From AC-32 sp963719275 (lineage in GTDB: Bacteria > Actinomycetota > Thermoleophilia > Gaiellales > Gaiellaceae): a DNA stretch of 64,000 bases. This document shows positions 32,283-39,948 of this stretch, one piece after another. The translations under genes and the position numbers were made by a program. The notes beneath the pieces are model-generated. The model was not told the DNA's origin. It made no database searches and saw only the letters and a list, made by a program, of their open reading frames with translations. Within the stretch, counting starts at the first letter, position 1; each line of letters begins with the position of its first letter. The stretch lies in the NCBI GenBank assembly GCA_963719275.1, contig CAVRBT010000010.1, forward strand, positions 434,001-498,000, in the 5' to 3' direction.

Positions 32283-33089
32283 GTGGTCATCACGTTCCTC
32301 TCCGATTTCGGCCTGCAGGACGACTTCGTCGGCACGTGTCACGGCGTGATGAAGCGCATCGCCCCCGACGCGGAGATCATCGACATCACACACGGCGTGC
32401 CGCCGCAGCGAGTCCTCCAGGGCGCGTTGATCCTCAGGAACACGCTTCCGTACATGCCCGAGGGCGTGCACCTTGCCGTCGTCGATCCCGGCGTCGGTGG
32501 CCACCGCCGGGCGCTGGCGATCCGCAGCGGCGACGGGCGGATCCTGGTCGGGCCCGACAACGGCCTTCTCCTTCCTTCGACGGACGCGCTCGGCGGCGTC
32601 GCCGAGGCCCACGAGCTCACGAATCCGGCCTACGCACTCGACAGCGTCTCTCGCACGTTCCACGGCCGCGACCTCTTCGCGCCGGCGGCCGCGCACCTCG
32701 CGCTCGGGGTCGAGCTCGCCCAGCTCGGGCCGCCGATCGACCCGCAGGCGCTCGTACGACTTGACGTGCCGGAGCCCGAGGTCGGCCAGAACCGGATCCG
32801 GGCAACCATCCTCTACGTCGACCATTTCGGGAACATCCAGCTCAACCTGAAGCGTCGCCACCTCGAAGAGGCGGGCGTCCTGCCCGGCGTGAGCGTCGAG
32901 CTAGAGCTGTCGCTGGAGCGGTACTTCGCGACCGCGGCCCGGACGTTCGCCGACGCGCGAGCCGGCGACATCATCCTTTACGAGGATTCGTACGGGAACG
33001 TCGCGATCGCGATCAGCGGCGGCAGCGCGGCCCAGCTCTTCGGTGCGGACGCCGCAGACGACGTGCGGATCCACCTCCGCACCCCGTGA
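32283..33089 (+). CDS. SAM hydroxide adenosyltransferase (DUF62 / SAM hydrolase)
   Basis: 268 aa. TFLSDFGLQDDFVGTCHGVM, IIDITHGVPPQ, LAVVDPGVGG and GPDNGLLLPS are the DUF62 (SAM-dependent halogenase/hydrolase fold) signature. The family hydrolyses S-adenosylmethionine to adenosine and methionine; a YVDHFGNIQLNL block marks the second domain. The stop overlaps the start of a SAM-dependent methyltransferase (GTGA), so both are likely made together. Confidence 0.93.
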   Translation: MVITFLSDFGLQDDFVGTCHGVMKRIAPDAEIIDITHGVPPQRVLQGALILRNTLPYMPEGVHLAVVDPGVGGHRRALAIRSGDGRILVGPDNGLLLPSTDALGGVAEAHELTNPAYALDSVSRTFHGRDLFAPAAAHLALGVELAQLGPPIDPQALVRLDVPEPEVGQNRIRATILYVDHFGNIQLNLKRRHLEEAGVLPGVSVELELSLERYFATAARTFADARAGDIILYEDSYGNVAIAISGGSAAQLFGADAADDVRIHLRTP

Positions 33090-33727
33090 GCCTCGCGGAT
33101 CTCGAGCGGCGGCTAGGGCGTCGCTTTGCACGGGTCGCGACGAACGTCGCCGTCGCGCGGCCGCGGCTCTGGGGCGGCTTCCGCTGGCTGATGCGCCGGC
33201 AGTTCGACCGCCTCGCGCCGGAGTGGCAGGCGATGCGGCGGCCGGACGCGTTCGCGGCGCTCGAGCGGGCGTTGTCGGCGATCGAAACGCCACCGACACG
33301 GGTGCTCGACCTCGGCACCGGCACCGGCGCCGCGGCGTTCGTCCTCGCCGACCGCTTCCCGAAGGCCGAGGTCATAGGCGTCGACATCGCCGAGGGGATG
33401 CTGGCCGAGGCACGGTCCAACACGCCGCCCGAGCTCGCGGGCCGGGTGCGCTTCGAGGCCGCCGACGGCTCTGAGCTGCCGTTTGGAGACGCCTCGTTCG
33501 AGCTCGCCGTTCTCGCAAACACGATCCCGTTCTTCGACGAGCTCGCGCGAGTGGTCGCGCGGGGCGGGCGCGTCCTCTTCTCGTTCTCCGCCGGCCCGGA
33601 GACGCCCATCTGGGTGCCGCCTGAGCGCCTGCGCCGCGAGCTCGCAGCCCGCGGATTCTCGGACTTTGCGGACTTCGCCGCGGCCGGCGGGACCGCGCTG
33701 CTTGCCCGCAAGGACGGTGGGGACTAG
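33086..33727 (+). CDS. Class I SAM-dependent methyltransferase
   Basis: 213 aa from GTG 33086. Rossmann methyltransferase: motif I VLDLGTGTGAAAF, acidic loop EVIGVDIAEGMLAEA, motif II-III region FEAADGSELPFGDASFE, then LARVVARGGRVLFSF. The acceptor is unknown; the EWQAMRRPDAFAALERALS segment before motif I is not familiar. Coupled to the SAM hydroxide adenosyltransferase and followed by an intrinsic terminator. Confidence 0.88.
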   Translation: MSLADLERRLGRRFARVATNVAVARPRLWGGFRWLMRRQFDRLAPEWQAMRRPDAFAALERALSAIETPPTRVLDLGTGTGAAAFVLADRFPKAEVIGVDIAEGMLAEARSNTPPELAGRVRFEAADGSELPFGDASFELAVLANTIPFFDELARVVARGGRVLFSFSAGPETPIWVPPERLRRELAARGFSDFADFAAAGGTALLARKDGGD

Positions 33728-33740
33728 GCTGGCTGGTACC

Positions 33741-33785
33741 AAGGACGTTCGCGGCGCGGTAGCACCGGCCCGGACGTCCTTTTTT
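33741..33785 (+). terminator. Intrinsic (rho-independent) terminator
   Basis: AAGGACGT at 33741-33748 pairs perfectly with ACGTCCTT at 33774-33781, enclosing a GC-rich loop, and four more T residues follow to 33785. It lies 14 bp after the methyltransferase stop, ends the hemC-to-methyltransferase direction of transcription, and shields the tRNA gene. Confidence 0.85.
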
Positions 33786-33816
33786 CGACGCCGCCACGGC
33801 TACACTGGGCATCCGC

Positions 33817-33889
33817 GGCGAGGTAGCTCAGTTGGTAGAGCACACGGCTGAAAACCGTGGTGTCGCCGGTTCGATTCCGGCCCTCGCCA
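33817..33889 (+). tRNA. tRNA-Phe (GAA)
   Basis: 73 nt cloverleaf. Acceptor stem GGCGAGG/CCTCGCC, D-loop AGCTCAGTTGGTAGAGC, anticodon stem ACGG-CTGAAAA-CCGT with anticodon GAA, T-arm GCCGGTTCGATTCCGGC and discriminator A at 33889. The 3' CCA is not encoded (CTT follows). A TACACT hexamer at 33801-33806 is a plausible -10. Confidence 0.95.
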
Positions 33890-33910
33890 CTTCTCGGCGC
33901 GACCGTTCTC

Positions 33911-34303
33911 TCACGAGGCGCGCGCGGTCGTCAGGCGGTCGAGCAGCACTTCGAGCAACTCGTTCTTGAGCAGCACTTCGTCCGCGCCGGCCTCGCGCAC
34001 GGCGCTGTGAAGCTCAGGCGCGGCGTCCCCCGTCAGCGCGATCAGGCAAAGACTCGGGTGGTCGCGGCGCAGCCGCGCTGCCGCCGTGACGCCGTCGAGC
34101 AGCGGCATGTGCAGGTCGAGAACGACGGCATCGGGGTCGAGGCGCTCCGCGAGCTCGATCGCGGCGAGGCCGTCGCGTGCGGCGCCGACGACCGTGAGCT
34201 CGGGCTGCCGGTCGATCAGCTCCTCCAGCGCGCGGAGGAATGCACGATCGTCGTCGGCGATCAGGACGCGGATCGCGGAGTCCTCGGGCGGCGAGGAGTT
34301 CAT
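33911..34303 (-). CDS. Stand-alone response regulator receiver domain
   Basis: 130 aa from ATG 34303 (a TTG 9 bp upstream is possible). Complete receiver: IRVLIADDDRAFLRALEE, phospho-acceptor D63 in VLDLHMPLLDG, the conserved Thr in LIALTGDAAPE, and Lys in EVLLKNELLE. There is no output domain, so it works by phosphotransfer or protein contact, like CheY or Spo0F. No kinase is adjacent. Divergent from arginase, 25 bp between start codons. Confidence 0.88.
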   Translation of the reverse strand: MNSSPPEDSAIRVLIADDDRAFLRALEELIDRQPELTVVGAARDGLAAIELAERLDPDAVVLDLHMPLLDGVTAAARLRRDHPSLCLIALTGDAAPELHSAVREAGADEVLLKNELLEVLLDRLTTARAS

Positions 34304-34315
34304 GAGAGGCAACGC

Positions 34316-34321
34316 TAGCCT
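34316..34321 (+). promoter_or_regulatory. -10 hexamer of arginase, probable leaderless promoter
   Basis: TAGCCT ends 7 nt before the GTG at 34329. The opposite strand of the same gap carries TAGCGT 8 nt before the receiver gene, so two divergent promoters appear to overlap. Confidence 0.4.
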
Positions 34322-34328
34322 TGCCCGG

Positions 34329-35240
34329 GTGAATCCTCAACAAACGTCGCAACCGGTGGCGGTCATCGGCGCCGGGCTCGACCTCGGGGCGGGGCGCCGA
34401 GGCGTAGACATGGGGCCTTCGGCGATCCGCTACGCGGGTCTGGACGACCGCATCGCCGAGCTCGGTCGCCGCTGCGACGATCGCGGGGACGTCGTGACCG
34501 CGGTCGCGGAGGCGACCTCGCTCGTCGACGAGCGCGTCCGTTACCTGCCGCAGATCAAAGCGACCTGCGAGCGCATCGCTGAGCTGGTGGCCGGCGCTGT
34601 GGGCGACGGTGACTTTCCGCTCGTGCTCGGCGGCGACCACTCGGTTGCGCTCGGCACGCTCGGTGGGCTCGCGCGAGCGTCGGGGCCTGGCGGTGTGCTC
34701 TGGCTCGACGCTCACGGCGACCTCAACCGCCCGGAGACATCTCCGAGCGGGAACGTCCACGGGATGCCGCTCGCGGCTGCGCTCAGCTTGGCAGGGCCGG
34801 AGTTCGAGAGCGAGGCGTACCCGCTCCCGGCCCTCTCGCCGCAACGCCTCGCGCTCGTCGGAGTGCGGTCGCTCGATGCGGGCGAGCGCGACCTGCTGGC
34901 CGAACTGGACGCGCACGTCTTCACCATGAGCGACATTGACCGGCTTGGCATGGAGGCCGTGATGCGCGAGGCGCTGGAGCACGTGGCCGGCGACGGGTTC
35001 GTGCATCTCAGCCTCGACATGGATGTGCTCGATCCGGACGTCGCGCCGGGCGTCGGCACTCCGGTGCGCGGCGGGTTGTCCTACCGTGAGGCGCACCTCG
35101 CGATGGAGCTGGCGGCGGAGGCCGGCATCGTCGGCTCGCTCGAGGTCGTCGAGGTCAACCCGATTCTGGACCGCGAGAACGAGACCGCGGAGCTGGCGGT
35201 CGAACTCGCCGCGAGCGCCCTCGGCGCCCGGATTCTGTGA
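34329..35240 (+). CDS. rocF: Arginase (ureohydrolase family)
   Basis: 303 aa from GTG 34329. Hydrolyses arginine to ornithine and urea using a two-Mn centre. Ligands are visible: H104 (GGDHSVALG), D127, H129 and D131 (WLDAHGDLN), D230 and D232 (LSLDMDVLDPD). DLGAGRRGVDMGPSAIRYAG at the N-terminus and GNVHGMPLAA are arginase rather than agmatinase features. It stands alone with no other arginine or urea genes nearby. Confidence 0.93.
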   Translation: MNPQQTSQPVAVIGAGLDLGAGRRGVDMGPSAIRYAGLDDRIAELGRRCDDRGDVVTAVAEATSLVDERVRYLPQIKATCERIAELVAGAVGDGDFPLVLGGDHSVALGTLGGLARASGPGGVLWLDAHGDLNRPETSPSGNVHGMPLAAALSLAGPEFESEAYPLPALSPQRLALVGVRSLDAGERDLLAELDAHVFTMSDIDRLGMEAVMREALEHVAGDGFVHLSLDMDVLDPDVAPGVGTPVRGGLSYREAHLAMELAAEAGIVGSLEVVEVNPILDRENETAELAVELAASALGARIL

Positions 35241-35307
35241 CACGCGCGTGAACTTACCCCCGGGTCCCCTCGGTGTCCCCCCTGCAGTCAGCGTAACGGC
35301 GGCGGAT

Positions 35308-36108
35308 TCACGTGTGTGAAACGTGTCTGTGACGAATGAGGAACTTCTCGACCGCGTCCGCGGTCTGCTCGAACGCGTCCCAGTAGACGATGTGGCCGCC
35401 GGGGACGGCCACGACCTCGAGGCCCTCACCGAGTGAGCGCTCGTACTCCTCCAGCTGCTCCTCGCGCACGAGGCCGAACTGCGACGCGTGGACGAGGAGC
35501 GCCGGGATTCCCGCGAGTACCGTCGGCGCCGGCGGCTCGCGGCAGAGCTCGCTGTACATGGTCGCCACGGCCGCGCGACTGCATTGCCAGCGCAGCCGGC
35601 CATCGGGGGACGGTCCGAGATGCTCGTGCGCCTCCTCCTCCAGGAACTCACGCGGCGTCAGCCTGCCGCCGGTGAGCCGCCCCTCGATCGCCTCGTCCAC
35701 GGACGCGAAGGAGTGGTCCCGCGCGGCCTCCTGTGCGAAGTCGTAGCCGACGTGCGGGAGGATCTGAATCGCCGGGTCGAGCAGAACCGCACAGCGGATC
35801 TGGTCTGGCTCCTGCGCTGCGAGCTCCAGGACCAGGCGCGCGCCGAAGCTATGGCCGACCCAGGCCGGGGCCTCCACGCCCAGCTCCTCGAGCGTGTCCT
35901 CCAGGTCCCGTACGTGCGTCGCGAGGTCCCAGGGCGGGTCGTGCTCGGAGAGGCCGTGGCCGCGCAGGTCGGGCGCGAGGACGTGGAAGCTCGAAGCAAG
36001 CCGTTCCTCCGCCAGCTTGCGGAAGCGCTTGCCGTGCGCGGAGACGCCGTGGACGCACACGACGGGAGGCGCCGCTGCGTCCCCCCACTCGTGCACGTGC
36101 AGGCGCAT
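35308..36108 (-). CDS. Alpha/beta hydrolase
   Basis: 266 aa from ATG 36108. The oxyanion-hole motif CVHGVSAHG, DLRGHGLSEHDPP, nucleophile S87 in VGHSFGAR, acid Asp in the PALLVHASQFG region and catalytic His in VPGGHIVYWD are in canonical order, with a helical cap about residues 125-195. It lacks a signal peptide. The substrate is unknown (esterase, lactonase or C-C hydrolase are all possible). It is divergent from the phosphodiesterase with overlapping -10 elements. Confidence 0.87.
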   Translation of the reverse strand: MRLHVHEWGDAAAPPVVCVHGVSAHGKRFRKLAEERLASSFHVLAPDLRGHGLSEHDPPWDLATHVRDLEDTLEELGVEAPAWVGHSFGARLVLELAAQEPDQIRCAVLLDPAIQILPHVGYDFAQEAARDHSFASVDEAIEGRLTGGRLTPREFLEEEAHEHLGPSPDGRLRWQCSRAAVATMYSELCREPPAPTVLAGIPALLVHASQFGLVREEQLEEYERSLGEGLEVVAVPGGHIVYWDAFEQTADAVEKFLIRHRHVSHT

Positions 36109-36115
36109 CGGCGGC

Positions 36116-36122
36116 AGACTAT
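36116..36122. promoter_or_regulatory. Overlapping divergent -10 elements
   Basis: AGACTAT contains TAGTCT on the minus strand, 7 nt before the hydrolase ATG at 36108, and GACTAT on the plus strand, 6 nt before the phosphodiesterase GTG at 36129. Both transcripts would be leaderless and could compete for polymerase. Confidence 0.4.
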
Positions 36123-36128
36123 CCGGGC

Positions 36129-36803
36129 GTGCTGGGGGTCCTCTACGACATCCACGGCAATCTCCCGGCGCTCGAGCCTGTGCTCGAGGAGGCGCAGGCT
36201 GCGGGGGTCGACCGCTGGCTGCTCGGGGGCGACTACGGCACGCCCAGCCCATGGCCGCTCGAGACCCTTGATCGCCTGCGCGAGCTGGAGAACGCGACCT
36301 GGATCCGCGGCAACGGCGAGCGCTGGCTACGCGACCCGCCGCTCGACCGGCCCGAGGTGATGGAGGTCTACGAGCTCTTCACGGGCGGCCTTCCGGACGA
36401 CGTGGTCGACTGGCTCTACGGCCTTCCTGCGCAGGCCGAGGTGGACGGAATCCTCTACGTCCACGGCTCGCCGCTGGCCGACGACGAGAGCTTCGCGCCC
36501 GAGCCGCAGGAGGGCGAGGAGCGGATGCTCGCGGGGGTGCGAGACCGGCTCGTGGTCTTCGGCCACAGCCACCAGCAGTTCCGCCGACCGGGGCCGAACG
36601 GCACCGAGTTGCTCAACCCCGGCAGCGTCGGAATGCCGCTCGACGGCGACGTGCGCGCCGCGTGGGCCGTTCGCGACGACGAGGCCGAGCTCCGCTTCTG
36701 CCGCACCGAGTACGACGTCCAGCGGGCCGCCGACGCCTACCGGCGCATGGGCGGCCCGTTCGGCGAGATGGCGAGCCGTCGCATCGAGCGCGGCTCCGAC
36801 TAA
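36129..36803 (+). CDS. Metallophosphoesterase (YfcE/MJ0936-like)
   Basis: 224 aa from GTG 36129. Calcineurin-like metal site: YDIHGNLPAL (DxH), LLGGDYG (GD), RGNGER (the GNH/D position is Gly-Asn-Gly), a HGSP motif and VFGHSHQQF (GHxH). Proteins of this type are cyclic-nucleotide or phosphodiester phosphodiesterases; the GNGE variant lacks the His that usually acts as proton donor. Its TAA stop at 36801 begins a family B repeat. Confidence 0.88.
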   Translation: MLGVLYDIHGNLPALEPVLEEAQAAGVDRWLLGGDYGTPSPWPLETLDRLRELENATWIRGNGERWLRDPPLDRPEVMEVYELFTGGLPDDVVDWLYGLPAQAEVDGILYVHGSPLADDESFAPEPQEGEERMLAGVRDRLVVFGHSHQQFRRPGPNGTELLNPGSVGMPLDGDVRAAWAVRDDEAELRFCRTEYDVQRAADAYRRMGGPFGEMASRRIERGSD

Positions 36804-36865
36804 GGCGCTCGCTTGCGACGCCGACCATAAGAAGGCGAGGCGGCTTGGTCGCCGCGGCCGTCTAG
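36801..36865 (+). repeat. Family B REP-like element, copy 4 (forward)
   Basis: Begins at the phosphodiesterase TAA stop (TAAGGCG). First hairpin GGCG-CT-CGCTTGCG-A-CGCC, then CATAAGAAGGCG, second stem GGCGGC-TTG-GTCGCC, and GCCGTCTAG. It is the most diverged copy and ends 4 bp before the osmC-like stop codon, filling the convergent gap. Confidence 0.75.
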
Positions 36866-36868
36866 CGG

Positions 36869-37309
36869 CTAGGCCAGCGAAGCCTCCATCGAGATCTCGA
36901 CGCTGCCGAGGGCGTTCGAGACGGGACAGCCCTCCTTGGCCGTCTGCGCGGCCTCCTGGAACGCGCTCTCGTCGATCCCCTCGACCTCGCCGCGCACCGT
37001 CAGCTGCATCGAGGTGATGCGGAAGCCTTCGTCGGTCTGGTCCAGCGTGCAGACGGCGTCGGTCTCGAGGCGCGTCGGCGCATGGCCGTCCTGCGCGAGG
37101 CCGTTCGCGAGTGCCATCGACACACACGTGGCGTGCGCCGCCGCGATCAGCTCCTCAGGGCTCGTCTTGCCGCCGGCCTCGGGCTCGAAGCGCGAGGCGA
37201 AGGTCACGGGCTGGCCCGTCACTGCTCCGCTGCTCGTGAGATCGAACTGCCCGGACCCGTTGCGCAGGTCGCCTTCCCAGGTCGCGTGCGCTCGTCGCTC
37301 GATCCCCAT
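36869..37309 (-). CDS. OsmC family peroxiredoxin
   Basis: 146 aa from ATG 37309, preceded by an AGGAG ribosome binding site. OsmC/OsmC-like hydroperoxidase fold with PVTFASRFEPEAGGKTSPEEL, the first redox Cys in AAAHATCVSMALANGL and the second in AKEGCPVSNALGSVEI, where both catalytic cysteines are kept. It reduces organic hydroperoxides. The C-terminal CPVSNAL block and length match OsmC. Confidence 0.92.
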   Translation of the reverse strand: MGIERRAHATWEGDLRNGSGQFDLTSSGAVTGQPVTFASRFEPEAGGKTSPEELIAAAHATCVSMALANGLAQDGHAPTRLETDAVCTLDQTDEGFRITSMQLTVRGEVEGIDESAFQEAAQTAKEGCPVSNALGSVEISMEASLA

Positions 37310-37355
37310 CTCGCTCCTCTCCGTCGGTGGTGGCCGGAGGCTAGCGGGAGGCGGC

Positions 37356-38258
37356 TCAGTGGTGATGGCACCAGCGGCCGCCTGCGGCCAGGCGGTCGAG
37401 GATGCGGTTCTGCTGGGTCTCGTAGGGGGCATCGGGAGAGCCGCGGTAGTTGTGCAGCCCGCTGACGGTCGACTGGACGTCAGGTGTCACGCCCGGGCCG
37501 ATGAGCGTCAGGCGGTAGCGCGAGCCGTTGCCCGGCGGCCGCCCGTTGTGCCGGTAGAAGCCGGCGCAGAAGACGCCGTTCGGCCGGTGCGGCAGGAAGG
37601 CGTTCTCGCGCCGCCAGCCCTCTCCGTAGCGAGAGCCGAACGTGTCCAGGTAGAGGAGCCGGCCGTAGCGGTCGGTCGGCGCCCCGCGCGAGGTGCTGGC
37701 GAACCCGAAGACCGGACGGCCGAGGTAAGTCGCGCGGCCGAACACCTCGTGGAAACGGCCCCCGTAGATCCAGTCCGCGAACAGCTCGACCCGGGCCACC
37801 GGCGTACTCCAGTGCGAGACGCGGATCGAGTACATGTGCTGCCGCACGGTCCACGGCGGCATCCCGAAGTTCGGCTGGTCGACCATCCACTCCTGGACGG
37901 CCCAGTAGGAGCCGTTCGGAGCCCGGCAGGCCGCGACGAGAAACGGGAGGCGCGGGCCGTCGTAGGGGCCGCACGCGTTCCGGAACCGCTTCCACAGCCC
38001 TCGACCGCCGCTGTAGTCGATGCGGAACCGCACCTGTCGCGCGGAGCGGCCGGGGTGCCGCGCGTTGACCGCGCCGCCTGCGAGCACGTGCCGCCGCCCA
38101 CCCCCCTTTGCGTAGTAGACCATCGCGCGGCGCCCGTCGACCTTCATGGTCACCGGCGCTCGCCCGCGCACGAGGTCCACGAACTGGCTCGCGGAGGCTG
38201 CGGGCGGCAGTGCGACGGCGAGCGCCGTCAGGGCGATGCTGGCGGCTCTGAGCGACAC
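37356..38258 (-). CDS. Secreted protein of unknown function
   Basis: 300 aa with a clear signal peptide (MSLRAASIALTALAVALPPA then ASASQF). The mature part is rich in Trp, Tyr and Gly, has four Cys likely forming disulfides (ACGPYDGPR, VAACRAPNG, GVFCAGFYRH, and RWCHHH at the extreme C-terminus), and a NGSRYRLTLIGPGVTPDV block. I do not recognise the family. The terminal CHHH could bind metal. It is 46 bp upstream of the osmC-like gene on the same strand. Confidence 0.75.
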   Translation of the reverse strand: MSLRAASIALTALAVALPPAASASQFVDLVRGRAPVTMKVDGRRAMVYYAKGGGRRHVLAGGAVNARHPGRSARQVRFRIDYSGGRGLWKRFRNACGPYDGPRLPFLVAACRAPNGSYWAVQEWMVDQPNFGMPPWTVRQHMYSIRVSHWSTPVARVELFADWIYGGRFHEVFGRATYLGRPVFGFASTSRGAPTDRYGRLLYLDTFGSRYGEGWRRENAFLPHRPNGVFCAGFYRHNGRPPGNGSRYRLTLIGPGVTPDVQSTVSGLHNYRGSPDAPYETQQNRILDRLAAGGRWCHHH

Positions 38259-38298
38259 GGCGCGGGGCCACTATGTAGCACAGCTCCGCCAAGCCCTG

Positions 38299-39555
38299 CT
38301 AGTCGCTCTCCTCGCCCGAGCCGCTCGGCCGGTAGTAGCGCTTGGCCTTCAGCGGGTCGGGGAGATTGTCCTGCTCGAAGCCGCGCGGGTCGTCGTGCGG
38401 GTAGACGTAGCCCTTCCCGCGCCCGAGCTTCTTCGCGCCGTAGTAGCTGGTGTCCCGCAGCGAGTCGGGCGGCCGCGTCTGGCCGAGCTCGCGCACGTCC
38501 GCGGTCGCCTCCTTCAGCGCGACGTAGGACGCGTTCGACTTCGGCGCCCGGGCGAGGTAGATCGCGGCCTGCGACAGGTTGAGCCGCGCCTCCGGGAGGC
38601 CGACGTGCTCGACGGCCTGCGCCGCCGCGACGGCAATGAGCAGCGCGCGCGGGTCGGCGTTGCCGATGTCCTCGGAGGCGAGCACGATCATGCGCCGCGC
38701 GATGTAGCGCGCGTCCTCGCCGCCCTCGAGCATCGCTGCCAGGTAGTAGACGGCCGCGTCGGGGTCGGAGCCGCGCATCGACTTGATGAAGGCCGAGATG
38801 AAGTCGTAGTGCGCGTCACCGCCCTTGTCGTAGACGAGCGGCCGCTTGCGGGCGGCATCCTCGACGTGCTCCTCGCTGAAGGGTGCCCCCTCCGCACGAG
38901 CCGTCTGCACCGCGAGCTCGAGGATGTTGAGCGCGTTCCGCCCGTCTCCGCCGGCGCGCCGCGCGACGAGCGCCCCGACGTTCTCCGGCACCTCGGCCTC
39001 GAGCGCCTCGATCCCGCGCGCCACGATCACGAGCAGCTCCTCCTCGCCGAGCGGCTCGAGCTCGTAGATCTGGCAACGCGAGAGCAGCGCCGAGTTGACC
39101 TCGAAGTACGGGTTCTCGGTGGTCGCACCGATCAGCGTCACGAGGCCCTCCTCGACCGCGGGCAGGAGCGCGTCCTGCTGGGCCTTGTTGAAGCGGTGGA
39201 TCTCGTCGAGGAAGAGGATCGTCCGCTGGCCGTTGCCGCCGAGCCGGTCCCGCGCCCGCGCCAGCACCGCCCGCACGTCGGCGACCGACGCCGAGACGGC
39301 CGAGAGCTCCTCGAAGGCCGCGCCGGTTGTCTGGGCGACGATCCGCGCGAGGGTCGTCTTGCCGGTGCCGGGCGGTCCGTAGAGGATCGCCGAGCCGACG
39401 CGGTCTTCGGCGATCGCGAGCCGCAGGGCGGAGCCCTCGCCGAGCACCTGCTCCTGGCCGACGAACTCGTCGAGAGACCGGGGCCGCAACCGCAGCGCCA
39501 GCGGTGCGATCTCCTGCATCCGCTCCCGCGCCGCGTCGGCGAAGAGGTCGCTCAT
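38299..39555 (-). CDS. rarA: Replication-associated recombination protein RarA (MgsA)
   Basis: 418 aa AAA+ ATPase from ATG 39555. N-terminal PLALRLRPRSLDEFVGQEQ, Walker A GPPGTGKTT, Walker B ILFLDEIHRFNKAQQDALLP, sensor IGATTENPYFEVNSALLSR, and the C-terminal tetramerisation domain with DAHYDFISAFIKSMRGSDPD, ARRMIVLASEDIGNADP and YYGAKKLGRGKGYVYPHD, all characteristic of the RarA/MgsA/WRNIP1 family. It acts at stalled replication forks and binds ssDNA ends and SSB. Confidence 0.96.
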   Translation of the reverse strand: MSDLFADAARERMQEIAPLALRLRPRSLDEFVGQEQVLGEGSALRLAIAEDRVGSAILYGPPGTGKTTLARIVAQTTGAAFEELSAVSASVADVRAVLARARDRLGGNGQRTILFLDEIHRFNKAQQDALLPAVEEGLVTLIGATTENPYFEVNSALLSRCQIYELEPLGEEELLVIVARGIEALEAEVPENVGALVARRAGGDGRNALNILELAVQTARAEGAPFSEEHVEDAARKRPLVYDKGGDAHYDFISAFIKSMRGSDPDAAVYYLAAMLEGGEDARYIARRMIVLASEDIGNADPRALLIAVAAAQAVEHVGLPEARLNLSQAAIYLARAPKSNASYVALKEATADVRELGQTRPPDSLRDTSYYGAKKLGRGKGYVYPHDDPRGFEQDNLPDPLKAKRYYRPSGSGEESD

Positions 39556-39561
39556 GCGGGA

Positions 39562-39569
39562 AGTATGCT
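39562..39569. promoter_or_regulatory. Overlapping divergent -10 elements of rarA and VOC gene
   Basis: AGTATGCT reads TATGCT on the plus strand, 7 nt before the ATG at 39577, and CATACT on the minus strand, 6 nt before the rarA ATG at 39555. The whole divergent region is only 21 bp, so both mRNAs are probably leaderless. Confidence 0.45.
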
Positions 39570-39576
39570 CCGCGCG

Positions 39577-39948
39577 ATGGGCACGACCACGGAGCCGCTC
39601 GTCCGCCGGCTGAACGTCGTCTACCTCTACGTCTCGGAGATGGAGCGCTCGGTCGCCTTCTACCGCGACCTGCTGGGAATCGCGCTCGAGGGCGACGACG
39701 ATTGGCAGGAGGCGTCCCTGGGCGCAACGCGCTTCGCGCTGCACCGGGCCCACGAGGGCCTCGGCCCACTTACCGCGGGCACGATCCACGTCAACCTCGA
39801 GGTCGCCGACCTCGGCGCGGCGACGCGTCGGCTGCGCGAAGCGGGGGTCGCAGTGGAGGAGACGATGCGCGAGGAGTGGGGCGCGGCGGCCCAGATCGTC
39901 GACCCGGACGGCTACGGGCTGTTCCTGTTCCAGCCGCCGGCGGCGTGA
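39577..39948 (+). CDS. VOC superfamily (glyoxalase-fold) protein
   Basis: 123 aa from ATG 39577 (an in-frame ATG at 39565 overlaps the -10). One vicinal-oxygen-chelate domain of two beta-alpha-beta-beta-beta units: LNVVYLYVSEMERSVAFYRDLLG, FALHRAH, then GTIHVNLEVADL and QIVDPDGYGLFLFQP. Metal ligand positions are partly present (His, Glu-like). Coupled by a GTGA overlap to tryptophan 2,3-dioxygenase, so it may handle a related metabolite. Confidence 0.85.
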   Translation: MGTTTEPLVRRLNVVYLYVSEMERSVAFYRDLLGIALEGDDDWQEASLGATRFALHRAHEGLGPLTAGTIHVNLEVADLGAATRRLREAGVAVEETMREEWGAAAQIVDPDGYGLFLFQPPAA

